This document shows, in pieces, positions 27,841-34,984 of a DNA stretch of 64,000 bases (within the stretch, counting starts at the first letter, position 1; every line of letters begins with the position of its first letter). Below the pieces are notes generated by a model that was given only the letters and a program-made list of their open reading frames with translations, was not told the origin of the DNA and made no database searches. The position numbers and the translations under genes are program-made. The stretch comes from Pilibacter termitis. GTDB taxonomy: Bacteria > Bacillota > Bacilli > Lactobacillales > Streptococcaceae. The stretch is from the NCBI RefSeq assembly GCF_900167335.1, contig NZ_FUXI01000017.1, positions 1 through 64,000 of the forward strand, written 5' to 3'.

Positions 27841-28099
27841 TTTTGTTCTCCCATTCGTCAATAGTTTTTCTGTATCGCCATAAAATAACACATCCCGCAC
27901 AAATCGTAAAAATGATTGGAATGTAGAGCAAGCGTATCAAAACTGCCAAAAACAAACCAAGCAAAATGAACGCAAGTTGGATAAGAAGAAGTTTCCATAG
28001 AGCCACTTTTACAAATCGTTGTGGTAATTTTCCTTTTTCCAAATAAATTAGAGCAGATACAAATGTGATAAGCGAAACAATTGCAATATCATAAGTCAT
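27833..28099 (-). CDS. Small membrane protein of the PTS operon, unknown function
   Basis: 88 residues with three predicted membrane helices (IAIVSLITFVSALIYL, LLLIQLAFILLGLFLAVL and LYIPIIFTICAGCVILW) and a charged tail. I do not recognise a family. AAGGAG precedes the ATG. It lies 127 bases after the EIIC stop and overlaps the GH170 gene, so it is certainly expressed with them. It could assist the EIIC, but nothing in the sequence proves that. Bases 28100-28226 hold no gene. Confidence 0.7.
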   Translation of the reverse strand: MTYDIAIVSLITFVSALIYLEKGKLPQRFVKVALWKLLLIQLAFILLGLFLAVLIRLLYIPIIFTICAGCVILWRYRKTIDEWENKNV

Positions 28100-28226
28100 T
28101 CTTGTTCTCCTTGTCTAGTTGAGAGGAGCAAGAGGGGAGTCGCTGTTCGCAATGCCACTTGAAACAAAGTGTGGTAGCAAGTAAATAGCATGACTCACTA
28201 CGACCACCCTTATCGCTCCTTTTCAC

Positions 28227-29531
28227 TTATTCTCCTTCTTCACTTATAAGTTGTTGTTTTTCAAACACTTTGAAGAATGGATAATAAATTACTAGACTTA
28301 CAAAGAAATTGACAACGACTAGGATAGCCGCAATAATGTGCCAATTGGTTACCATCATCGCTCCAATAGGTGAGGGAACAGTAAAGACTGTTCTTGATAC
28401 GGTCATTGGAATGAGATGTGTGATTGTCGCAATATACGCAATAACGGTCATCACAAGTGGTGAGAGGACAAACGGAATAGCAAGTGTCGGATTCATTACA
28501 ATCGGTGCTCCGAAAATAATCGGCTCATTGATGTTAAATAATCCCGGCAAAAATCCGATTTTCCCTAATTCCTTGAGATAGGCAGACTTAGAACGCAAGA
28601 ATAGACAAACTAACGCAAGTGTTGCTCCTGCTCCACCAATCCAGACGAACCACTGTAAGAACATTTCCGTAAAAATATTCGGCATTTGTGTTGCTGGTGT
28701 ATTGTTCGCAAAAGCGTCCATATTTTCCGCAATTGAAGTTTCCCAAAATGGTCGAATGACTGGACCCATAATGGCAGGACCATGAATCCCCAAAATCCAG
28801 AAGAAACAGATGAGGAAAACTGTCACAAGTCCACCAAACAAACTATTTCCTGCAAGGAAACTTTGAAGTGGCATAAGCAAATTGGAAAGTGTCGCATTAA
28901 TATCAAAACCGAGCATATGACGAATGACCCAGAAAAGAATCAAATTCGTTGCTGCTGGCATTAATGCAACAAATGAATTGCTTACTTCTGGTGGCACGCC
29001 TTCTGGCATTTTAATTGTAATGTTTTTCTCTTTCATAAAGCGATAAATTTCAACTGATATAATAGCTGTTACAATCGCACCAAATAGTGATTGAGCTCCG
29101 AGGTTTGCAATGTTTAAATAACGTCCTACTGGTACAACTTCCGTTTGAACCGTTGTTTTAGCTACTTCTTCAAACAAGCGAACAGGTTTAATGCTTGTTA
29201 CAATAAAAGACATGACCGCAACAATTCCTGCGGTTAAAGTGTCTAACTTGTAACTTTTCGCAAGTGAAGTGGCAATCCCAAACGTTGCATAAAGTGCCAA
29301 AATCCCAACTGTAAAGCGATAGGGAATGTCTAGTATCGGCAAATAAGGAGCTAATTTTTCAGCAATACTAGGGATTGGGAAGTTCAAAAAGATAACAAAA
29401 AATGAACCGACCAATGTAAGTGGCAATGTGGAGATGATTCCTTTTCGGACAGCCAACATATGTCGTTGACCACCAATTTTTTGAGCGACAGGGGAAACTT
29501 TTTCTTCCAAAAACAGTATAAGTTTATTCAT
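28227..29531 (-). CDS. PTS sugar transporter subunit IIC, lactose/cellobiose (CelB-like) family
   Basis: 434 residues with about ten membrane segments. The LacC/CelB family signature appears in FFWILGIHGPAIMGPVIRPFWE and in GFLPGLFNINEPIIFGAPIVMNP, where the NEP motif forms the sugar site. Family members import beta-linked disaccharides with phosphorylation. No EIIA or EIIB is encoded in this unit, so these must be supplied by other loci. AAAGGAG precedes the ATG. It is the first gene of the EIIC-membrane-GH170-amidohydrolase-dgaE-dgaF unit. Confidence 0.92.
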   Translation of the reverse strand: MNKLILFLEEKVSPVAQKIGGQRHMLAVRKGIISTLPLTLVGSFFVIFLNFPIPSIAEKLAPYLPILDIPYRFTVGILALYATFGIATSLAKSYKLDTLTAGIVAVMSFIVTSIKPVRLFEEVAKTTVQTEVVPVGRYLNIANLGAQSLFGAIVTAIISVEIYRFMKEKNITIKMPEGVPPEVSNSFVALMPAATNLILFWVIRHMLGFDINATLSNLLMPLQSFLAGNSLFGGLVTVFLICFFWILGIHGPAIMGPVIRPFWETSIAENMDAFANNTPATQMPNIFTEMFLQWFVWIGGAGATLALVCLFLRSKSAYLKELGKIGFLPGLFNINEPIIFGAPIVMNPTLAIPFVLSPLVMTVIAYIATITHLIPMTVSRTVFTVPSPIGAMMVTNWHIIAAILVVVNFFVSLVIYYPFFKVFEKQQLISEEGE

Positions 29532-29849
29532 ACGTTCTCCTTTCGAGATTTCACTTTTGGCTACCCATACGAAATCTCAGACACTTGACCTTTCAGTCAA
29601 ATAGCGACATACAACATTTCCTTACTCAAAGATAGTTTTGTTTCGTTTTGGAACGGCGAAATCTGTTCTCTACCACGTCCATTGGGTGTATTTTTTACTT
29701 CCCTTCACTTTGTTTAGAACAAATTTCTTTTGGATAAATCAAACGTTTTCTATACCTAGATAATAACATTATAATTTTGAAAAGTAAATAAAATAATCCA
29801 TTATTTTATAGTTTTTTATCAAAAAGTTTTCATCAAAAACTACCAAGCA
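29532..29849 (-). promoter_or_regulatory. Promoter and long leader of the PTS unit
   Basis: This 318-base gap has no gene. On the minus strand a TATAAT box lies at 29768-29773, with no good -35 box. A 14-nt site (29737-29750, AATCAAACGTTTTC on the plus strand) lies just downstream and also occurs at the PRD-operon promoter. The predicted leader is over 200 bases, long enough for further control. Confidence 0.55.
29737..29750. promoter_or_regulatory. Shared 14-nt operator-like site, PTS unit
   Basis: The complement of GAAAACGTTTGATT, identical to 33645-33658. It contains the palindrome AAACGTTT and resembles a CcpA cre site. It begins 18 bases downstream of the -10 box. Confidence 0.5.
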
Positions 29850-29862
29850 TTAAACTTGGTAG
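29840..29862 (-). terminator. Terminator overlapping the GntR stop codon
   Basis: CTACCAAG and CTTGGTAG form a perfect 8-bp stem with the stop codon in the loop, followed on the minus strand by five T. Confidence 0.7.
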
Positions 29863-30536
29863 TCGATGAAATACTCTTGCTTAGAAGAGTCGTAAATAGA
29901 AATCGTATATTCTATTAATTTTCCTCGGTTATCATACGCATACCGTTTACGTTCTAATGCAATGTCATCAGAAAGTTGAAGTTGTTCTTTGAGCATATCT
30001 TCTACTCTTAACGCACGAAAAGAATCCTTGATATAATCAATATACAAGCCACGGTCGGCTAAAAAAGAATAGAATGAAAAATTCTTATCCTCTTTTTTCG
30101 GCAATCCTTTATCGTTTGTCAAAGAAAAATAATGCTTCATGAAAATGGCAGCCTCACCATCTAAGTAGTAAATACGGTGAATCTCATAAACATCTTCATA
30201 ACGAAATTCATGAGGGACTCCTTTGCATTTTCCTACATAAACAACTTTGTTTTCGACTTTGATTCCTTCGTCTTCTAAAAGTTTCGTGTAAGTATGTGCT
30301 TTGCTCAAAACGTTGAACGGGCGATTGCTAATCACTCGCGTTCCTTTTCCGCTTTGTTTGTGCAAATACCCTTCTTGTGCTAATAGCTCTACTGCTTTTC
30401 TGATAGTGATCTTACTGACAGAAAACATCTCAACCAAATCGTTTTCCGTTGGAAAAAGAGAGTCCACTGGATATTTTTTGTTGATAATGTCTCGTTTTAA
30501 TTGATCACTAATTTCTTGATATAAAATACCTTTCAT
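29850..30536 (-). CDS. GntR-family regulator with UTRA domain (HutC subfamily)
   Basis: About 228 residues. The N-terminal winged helix holds LKRDIINKKYPVDSLFPTEN and ITIRKAVELLAQEGYLHKQ, with the KGTRV wing. The C-terminal UTRA ligand domain spans about residues 75-228 and usually binds a phosphorylated sugar. ATG at 30536 follows ATGGAG; an earlier in-frame ATG is at 30548. It stands between the two catabolic/transport units and has its own terminator, so it probably controls both. A CTTATA-ctt-TATAAG palindrome lies just upstream. Confidence 0.92.
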   Translation of the reverse strand: MKGILYQEISDQLKRDIINKKYPVDSLFPTENDLVEMFSVSKITIRKAVELLAQEGYLHKQSGKGTRVISNRPFNVLSKAHTYTKLLEDEGIKVENKVVYVGKCKGVPHEFRYEDVYEIHRIYYLDGEAAIFMKHYFSLTNDKGLPKKEDKNFSFYSFLADRGLYIDYIKDSFRALRVEDMLKEQLQLSDDIALERKRYAYDNRGKLIEYTISIYDSSKQEYFIDYQV

Positions 30537-30554
30537 TATTTTCTCCATTTCATT

Positions 30555-30569
30555 CTTATACTTTATAAG
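30555..30569. promoter_or_regulatory. Palindrome at the GntR gene start
   Basis: CTTATA-ctt-TATAAG lies between a TATAAT box (minus strand, near 30574-30579) and the start codon. It is placed as an autoregulatory operator would be. Confidence 0.35.
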
Positions 30570-30648
30570 TCTATTATAACAAAACTTTCGCCCATGATAA
30601 GAATTTTTTCCCTTTTTTCCCTATTTTTTTCTATTTCAGTAATAATAG

Positions 30649-30709
30649 TACGGTTTTTATACTCAAGCAAACTTTTATTCATAAAAAAGTTTGCTTGAGC
30701 AATACCGTA
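30649..30709 (-). terminator. Long hairpin after the DUF4310 gene
   Basis: A perfect 15-bp stem (30662-30676 with 30685-30699; arm CTCAAGCAAACTTTT) has extra outer pairing TACGGT/ACCGTA. It lies between the DUF4310 stop and the GntR promoter. The T-tract after it is weak, so it may work as a terminator or as an mRNA 3' stabiliser. Confidence 0.6.
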
Positions 30710-30735
30710 TTTAATTTAAAATAAATTTCCTTTGA

Positions 30736-31425
30736 TTATTTCAAGACTACTGGGAAAATCGCTCCTAGAATCATTGCTCCTAGAATTGCTCCACCAGCAA
30801 TTGGTTTTTGCCATTTGTAGAATACCAAGGCACCAATCGTTGCACCAATTCCAATCGGAATAGAGGCAAGTCCTGCACTCAAAATGATAAGTGGGCCTAA
30901 GAAACGTCCTGCTGAATTTCCAGCTCCCATCATCACGTCAGCTCCAAATGTAGCATCTCCACCACTAATCGTAAATTTACGAATACCAGTAATTACACCA
31001 CCGACAATCAAGCCAAGTACAGCTCCTGTAATCAATGAAAGGGCAAAGTTTTCAATTGGTGCTTTCCAGCCAATGCTAAGGAAAATAGCAGGTACACCAA
31101 TCCCGATACCTGTAAGAATTGAACCACCTAAGTCCAAAATCCCAACAAGTGAACCCTCTAAAATACGTGCAAATAAGAAACTTGCACCAAATGCAGCTGC
31201 AGCTCCGTAGCTCCCGCCATCAAGACCTGCTTTCAACATGGCAACGATTGACACCTCGTTAAATGCTCCAACACCATATTTTACATACATATGTGTTCCT
31301 GCAAATACCGCCATAGCCATCATACCAACGATAATTGGAAATGCCCAATCAGCATACCAAAAACTTTTATGCTTTAATTCTTGAACTTCTTCTTGTTCTT
31401 TTTCCCACTGCTCTTTCGTTTCCAT
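30736..31425 (-). CDS. DUF4310 family membrane protein (EF_0833 type)
   Basis: 229 residues. A charged N-terminal stretch of about 20 residues precedes at least five glycine-rich membrane segments (YGAAAAFGASFLFARILEGS, GGSILTGIGIGVPAIFLSIG, GGDATFGADVMMGAGNSAGR). The family is known only as a conserved companion of DUF4311, DUF4312 and SFCGS proteins. The gene order and sizes recall mannose-type PTS EIIC/EIID pairs, but no direct homology can be shown here. AGGAAAG precedes the ATG. Function unknown, transport likely. Confidence 0.8.
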   Translation of the reverse strand: METKEQWEKEQEEVQELKHKSFWYADWAFPIIVGMMAMAVFAGTHMYVKYGVGAFNEVSIVAMLKAGLDGGSYGAAAAFGASFLFARILEGSLVGILDLGGSILTGIGIGVPAIFLSIGWKAPIENFALSLITGAVLGLIVGGVITGIRKFTISGGDATFGADVMMGAGNSAGRFLGPLIILSAGLASIPIGIGATIGALVFYKWQKPIAGGAILGAMILGAIFPVVLK

Positions 31426-31446
31426 TGCTTTCTTCCTTTCGAAAAA

Positions 31447-32226
31447 TTATTTTTGTCCCATCATTTTGTGAATATCGCTTAACCATTCTGGTGCTTGCAA
31501 TTTGAATTGTTCTAGTGCTGTTAAATCAAATCCTCTAAAGAATCCACTTAGAATGAATAAAATAAATACTGTTGAAATCATGATTTTTGTCAAGCGAGTC
31601 CAGCCGAGTTCATCAATTCCTTTTCCGACCAAAATTCCAAGAACTACACCGGGAACGGCATTTCCCATAATTAATTGAGCCAAGCCACCAAACAATGTTC
31701 CCCAGAAACCAGTGCGTTTTCCAGCGTCAAGTGCTGCCAACCAGAATAAAACTGGCATTACAGTGTTAATCAAAAGCGTTGCCGCTGGCACCAATACTGC
31801 TACTGCTGTTACTTTGAGTGATTCTGGAATAGCAGTTGCGGTAGTGTTCAAAAATGCAACAACTAACGCTCCGATAATTGCCCCAGCAATCCCCATTGCT
31901 TTTGGATTGTGAACGGTTTGTCCCATATCCTTGTTTTTCGCAAGCAAACTTGCTGCTGCCCAGTTTGGCACAACACGGTGGGTAACGTCTTGCGTGAAAG
32001 CTCCTGCACCAACTGCTGATGCCCAAGCGTTAAAGAAAAATCCTAAGCCGAATGAAAAATGACTTGCCGCATCTCCTTCACACGCATTCATTTCCCCAAG
32101 CGTTCGGAATGCACCTAATGCTTGAGTTGTCGGTGCGTGAAACATTCTTGCTGCCCCAACACCTGCTGCGAAACCTAGTAATCCACCAATACATAGTGAT
32201 TTTAATAAAATAATCAATACTTCCAT
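31447..32226 (-). CDS. DUF4311 family membrane protein (EF_0832 type)
   Basis: About 259 residues with six to seven hydrophobic segments rich in Gly and Ala. GVGAARMFHAPTTQALGAFR and ACEGDAASHFSFGLGFFFNA are conserved-looking polar/aromatic loops, and GWTRLTKIMISTVFILFILS is a C-terminal helix. ATG at 32226 is selected by AAGGAGAAG; an upstream ATG at 32262 is less likely. It is encoded 21 bases before DUF4310, and the two probably form a membrane complex. Function unknown. Confidence 0.8.
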   Translation of the reverse strand: MEVLIILLKSLCIGGLLGFAAGVGAARMFHAPTTQALGAFRTLGEMNACEGDAASHFSFGLGFFFNAWASAVGAGAFTQDVTHRVVPNWAAASLLAKNKDMGQTVHNPKAMGIAGAIIGALVVAFLNTTATAIPESLKVTAVAVLVPAATLLINTVMPVLFWLAALDAGKRTGFWGTLFGGLAQLIMGNAVPGVVLGILVGKGIDELGWTRLTKIMISTVFILFILSGFFRGFDLTALEQFKLQAPEWLSDIHKMMGQK

Positions 32227-32437
32227 TTTCTTCTCCTTATTATTTATTTTTTTCAAAATCATGAAAAATTCTTTTGCTTGCGTGTCAAATTAACGTTCTT
32301 TTGCAATCTTCCTGTTTTCCAACTTTTTAAATTAAGAATGACTTCCTACTTCTTCTTTAAAAAAGCGGAACAGCAAGGAAAATAGTGTATGATGAAAAAT
32401 AGGCACACATCATTTTTTCATGAATTTTTCCTCAATG

Positions 32438-32501
32438 AATAGAAACAGTTGTTTCTATTGAAAACTTATAAATAAACAAACTGCTACACTCGTTTGTTTA
32501 T
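32438..32501 (-). repeat. Two perfect hairpins between the DUF4312 and DUF4311 genes
   Basis: ATAAACAAAC/GTTTGTTTAT (32472-32481 with 32492-32501) spans the DUF4312 stop codon. AATAGAAAC/GTTTCTATT (32438-32446 with 32451-32459) follows. Neither has a proper T-run. They may be RNA-processing or attenuation sites setting the ratio of soluble to membrane proteins. The rest of the 220-base gap (32263-32437) shows no gene. Confidence 0.55.
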
Positions 32502-32837
32502 CAATGGAATTTTGATACTGTCGTCAGCTGCTTTTGATACTTCTTTGTACTGAACACTCTCAGCATCAAATCGAGTAATTTCAACTTCAATTTCCAGTGA
32601 TACGGAATAACTCACACGTTCACGAGGGAAAAAGAAAAATAGAAATTTCTCATGTACCACTTGCTTTTCAGCAGAAAGAATGTTGATGTCAATTGGTTCT
32701 ATTTTCAAAATAACATCTTCACTTTCTTTTAGCACTTTCGACTGAATTTTATTCAAGGCAGAGGCGAATGCTGCCTTTTTGTTTTCGCCCTCACCTTGAA
32801 CTGTAATTTTTTCTTTGAAACGTTTTACTTCACTCAT
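32484..32837 (-). CDS. DUF4312 family soluble protein (EF_0831 type)
   Basis: About 117 residues, soluble, alpha/beta. The segments EKITVQGEGENKKAAFASAL and LFFFFPRERVSYSVSLEIEV mark the family. Its function is not known. ATG at 32837 lies one base after the SFCGS stop, with GGAGCA in the SFCGS 3' end as ribosome site, so translation is tightly coupled. Its conserved place between a small Cys-containing protein and two membrane proteins suggests a cytoplasmic part of a transporter. Confidence 0.8.
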   Translation of the reverse strand: MSEVKRFKEKITVQGEGENKKAAFASALNKIQSKVLKESEDVILKIEPIDINILSAEKQVVHEKFLFFFFPRERVSYSVSLEIEVEITRFDAESVQYKEVSKAADDSIKIPLINKRV

Positions 32838-32838
32838 C

Positions 32839-33195
32839 TTATGCTCCATGTTTTTTGATGAATGCTTCAGTCAATCGTTTCCCTAACTCTTCTGTATCCA
32901 TAAAACCAAAGCCTAGAACAGTCATACCGTCATTAATTGCTGTAACTCCTTCATCAATTGAACGCATACCATGACGCTCTTTGTAGCCATATTTGTTTGC
33001 AGCAGTCAATGCACCTGCACCACCACTTCCACAAAATGAAAGCCCCATATCTGCGTTTTCTTTTTGCATTACATCTCCAAGTTTCATATCAGCTGCCATA
33101 CCCGGAACAACTACTGCACGTCCTCCTGCTGCCTCTACACCTTTGGCAATGTTTTGCCCTTTGCCCATTCTGTCTGCGATTACTACTGTTACCAT
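32839..33195 (-). CDS. Glycine-rich SFCGS family protein (EF_0830 type)
   Basis: 118 residues. A Rossmann-like start (TVVIADRMGKGQNIAKGVEA) and the hallmark loop LSFCGSGGAGA (residues about 52-62, single Cys55 in the loop) define the family. The one conserved cysteine in a glycine-rich loop and the small size invite comparison with PTS EIIB proteins, which are phosphorylated on cysteine; that parallel is my inference. AAAGGATG precedes the ATG. It is the second gene of the PRD-led unit. Confidence 0.82.
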   Translation of the reverse strand: MVTVVIADRMGKGQNIAKGVEAAGGRAVVVPGMAADMKLGDVMQKENADMGLSFCGSGGAGALTAANKYGYKERHGMRSIDEGVTAINDGMTVLGFGFMDTEELGKRLTEAFIKKHGA

Positions 33196-33233
33196 TACTT
33201 TAACATCCTTTCTTCTGCGAATACTCGCCTATT

Positions 33234-33572
33234 TTAATTGATATTTCCTCTTGCATTTTCAATGTGCAATGCAAGTAAAAACCGTTCGTTTTGTTGCAAA
33301 TTCTCAACTTGTTCCATGATTTTTAATGCCAATTCAATTGACTCTTTTGATAGCTCTGCAAAAAGTTCCTCATCCATTTCTGGTAAAGTTTCTCCCGTTA
33401 CAGAACGGAAAATCATTGCATCTACATGGTTGATAAAAATTTGCCATTGCAATTCATCAGGAAGTATTTCCTCCTGTTGCAACAAGTCATGTGCAAAGAA
33501 AATGACTTGTTTTAATTTTTCTCCATAATTAGAGTTTTGTTCACTTATCAGTTCGTTAATTCTTGTTTCCAT
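33234..33572 (-). CDS. Stand-alone PRD-domain protein (EF_0829 type)
   Basis: About 112 residues forming a single PTS regulation domain: VIFFAHDLLQQEEILPDELQ, then FINHVDAMIFRSVTGETLP and a helical end with ALHIENARGN. PRDs are normally phosphorylated on histidines by HPr or EIIB in antiterminators and activators; here the domain has no partner. Histidines are present in FAHD, NHVD and LHIE. ATG at 33572 follows AAAGGAAG; an in-frame ATG at 33632 lacks a site. It opens the DUF4310-4312 unit, tying that system to PTS signalling. Confidence 0.8.
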   Translation of the reverse strand: METRINELISEQNSNYGEKLKQVIFFAHDLLQQEEILPDELQWQIFINHVDAMIFRSVTGETLPEMDEELFAELSKESIELALKIMEQVENLQQNERFLLALHIENARGNIN

Positions 33573-33642
33573 TTTACTTCTTCCTTTTTTCTGTTTTTTT
33601 GCCTGCTTTTTAGATACATTTTGAAAACGCATCTTTCATTTT

Positions 33643-33698
33643 TTGAAAACGTTTGATTATCACAATAATAGATTATAATATTATACTTGAGTTGTCAA
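33643..33698 (-). promoter_or_regulatory. Promoter of the PRD-DUF4310 unit with shared operator
   Basis: On the minus strand TTGACA (33693-33698) and TATAAT (33672-33677) are 15 bases apart. GAAAACGTTTGATT at 33645-33658 lies just downstream. It matches the cre consensus WTGNAANCGNWNNCW except one position, and equals the site at 29737-29750. Confidence 0.6.
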
Positions 33699-33796
33699 CC
33701 CATTTCTGTAACTTTTTTATTAAAAATAAAAAATCTGTTTATTTTGTACCGTTTGGAGTTAGAAAAACTCTCAGAAGAGTGGATAACTTAGACAAA

Positions 33797-33820
33797 AACG
33801 ACCTCATTTCTGAAGTCGTT
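33797..33820 (-). terminator. Intrinsic terminator of rpoD
   Basis: On the minus strand AACGACTTC pairs with GAGGTCGTT (one mismatch) and is followed by a short T-run, 15 bases past the rpoD stop. Confidence 0.7.
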
Positions 33821-33835
33821 TCCCTTAGAAGCACC

Positions 33836-34957
33836 CTAATCCAAATAATCTCGCAACTGCTTAGAGCGGCTTGGGTGGCGAAGTTTTCTTAACGCTTTTG
33901 CTTCAATCTGGCGAATACGTTCACGTGTTACACCGAACACTTTCCCTACTTCTTCAAGTGTACGAGTGCGACCGTCATCTAAACCAAAACGTAGACGCAA
34001 TACATTTTCTTCTCGGTCAGTTAAGGTATCTAACACATCTTCTAATTGCTCTTTGAGCATTTCGTATGCAGCTGCCTCTGCAGGACTTGTTGCTCCTTCG
34101 TCCTCAATGAAATCACCTAAATGACTATCATCTTCTTCACCGATTGGCGTTTCAAGCGAAACTGGCTCTTGAGCGATTTTTAGAATTTCACGCACTTTTT
34201 CCGTTGGCAAATCCATTTCTCCACCAATTTCTTCAGGCGTTGGTTCTCGTCCTAAGTCTTGCAAAAGTTGACGTTGAATACGAATTAATTTGTTAATCGT
34301 TTCGACCATGTGAACAGGAATACGAATGGTTCTTGCTTGATCGGCAATTGCACGTGTAATGGCTTGACGAATCCACCATGTTGCATATGTTGAAAACTTA
34401 AATCCTTTTGTATGGTCAAATTTTTCAACAGCTTTCATCAAACCCATATTTCCTTCTTGAATTAAGTCTAAAAACTGCATACCACGACCTACATAACGTT
34501 TTGCAATTGAGACAACCAAACGCAAGTTGGCTTCCGCAAGTTCTTGTTTTGCCAAAAGATCGCCTTCGACAATACGCACAGCCAAATCTGTTTCCTGATC
34601 CCCCGTCAAAAGTGGCACTCGCCCAATTTCCTTGAGGTACATACGCACAGGGTCATTGATTTTTACACCTGTTGGTGCAGACAAATCTTCCAGTTCTTCT
34701 TCCTTTGGTTCATTTGCTTTCAAAGAGGCTCCAGTTGGCTCTCCTTTTTCGTCGACAACGCTAATTCCTGCGTCCTCCACTTTGGCAATTAATTCCTCCA
34801 TTTTCTCCGCATCCAGAGTGTACGGCTGAGCCAATTGTTCAGATAAATCTGTAATGACTACCGTTCCTGTTTTTTTGTGCGTTCTGATAAATTCTGCTAC
34901 TGCCACATCATAAGTAGTAACGTCTTTCTTATCGTTTGCCATGCCATTGCCTCCCAT
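33836..34957 (-). CDS. rpoD: RNA polymerase primary sigma factor (sigma A)
   Basis: Housekeeping sigma factor of 373 residues. Region 1.1 is short, there is no large non-conserved insert, and all core regions are present: [17 protein letters not shown] (1.2), the 2.4 block [20 protein letters not shown], region 3 ([20 protein letters not shown]) and the region 4.2 HTH ending [22 protein letters not shown] with a GGAGG site. It follows dnaG by 27 bases, the classical dnaG-rpoD operon. It recognises the TTGACA/TATAAT promoters described here. Confidence 0.98.
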   Translation of the reverse strand: MGGNGMANDKKDVTTYDVAVAEFIRTHKKTGTVVITDLSEQLAQPYTLDAEKMEELIAKVEDAGISVVDEKGEPTGASLKANEPKEEELEDLSAPTGVKINDPVRMYLKEIGRVPLLTGDQETDLAVRIVEGDLLAKQELAEANLRLVVSIAKRYVGRGMQFLDLIQEGNMGLMKAVEKFDHTKGFKFSTYATWWIRQAITRAIADQARTIRIPVHMVETINKLIRIQRQLLQDLGREPTPEEIGGEMDLPTEKVREILKIAQEPVSLETPIGEEDDSHLGDFIEDEGATSPAEAAAYEMLKEQLEDVLDTLTDREENVLRLRFGLDDGRTRTLEEVGKVFGVTRERIRQIEAKALRKLRHPSRSKQLRDYLD

Positions 34958-34984
34958 TTATTTATATTCATTCAAAAAAATGAA

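Noticed and set aside
32290-32430. Possible small gene in the gap between DUF4312 and DUF4311
   Set aside because: No frame of useful length with a ribosome site; only hairpins and AT-rich sequence are visible.
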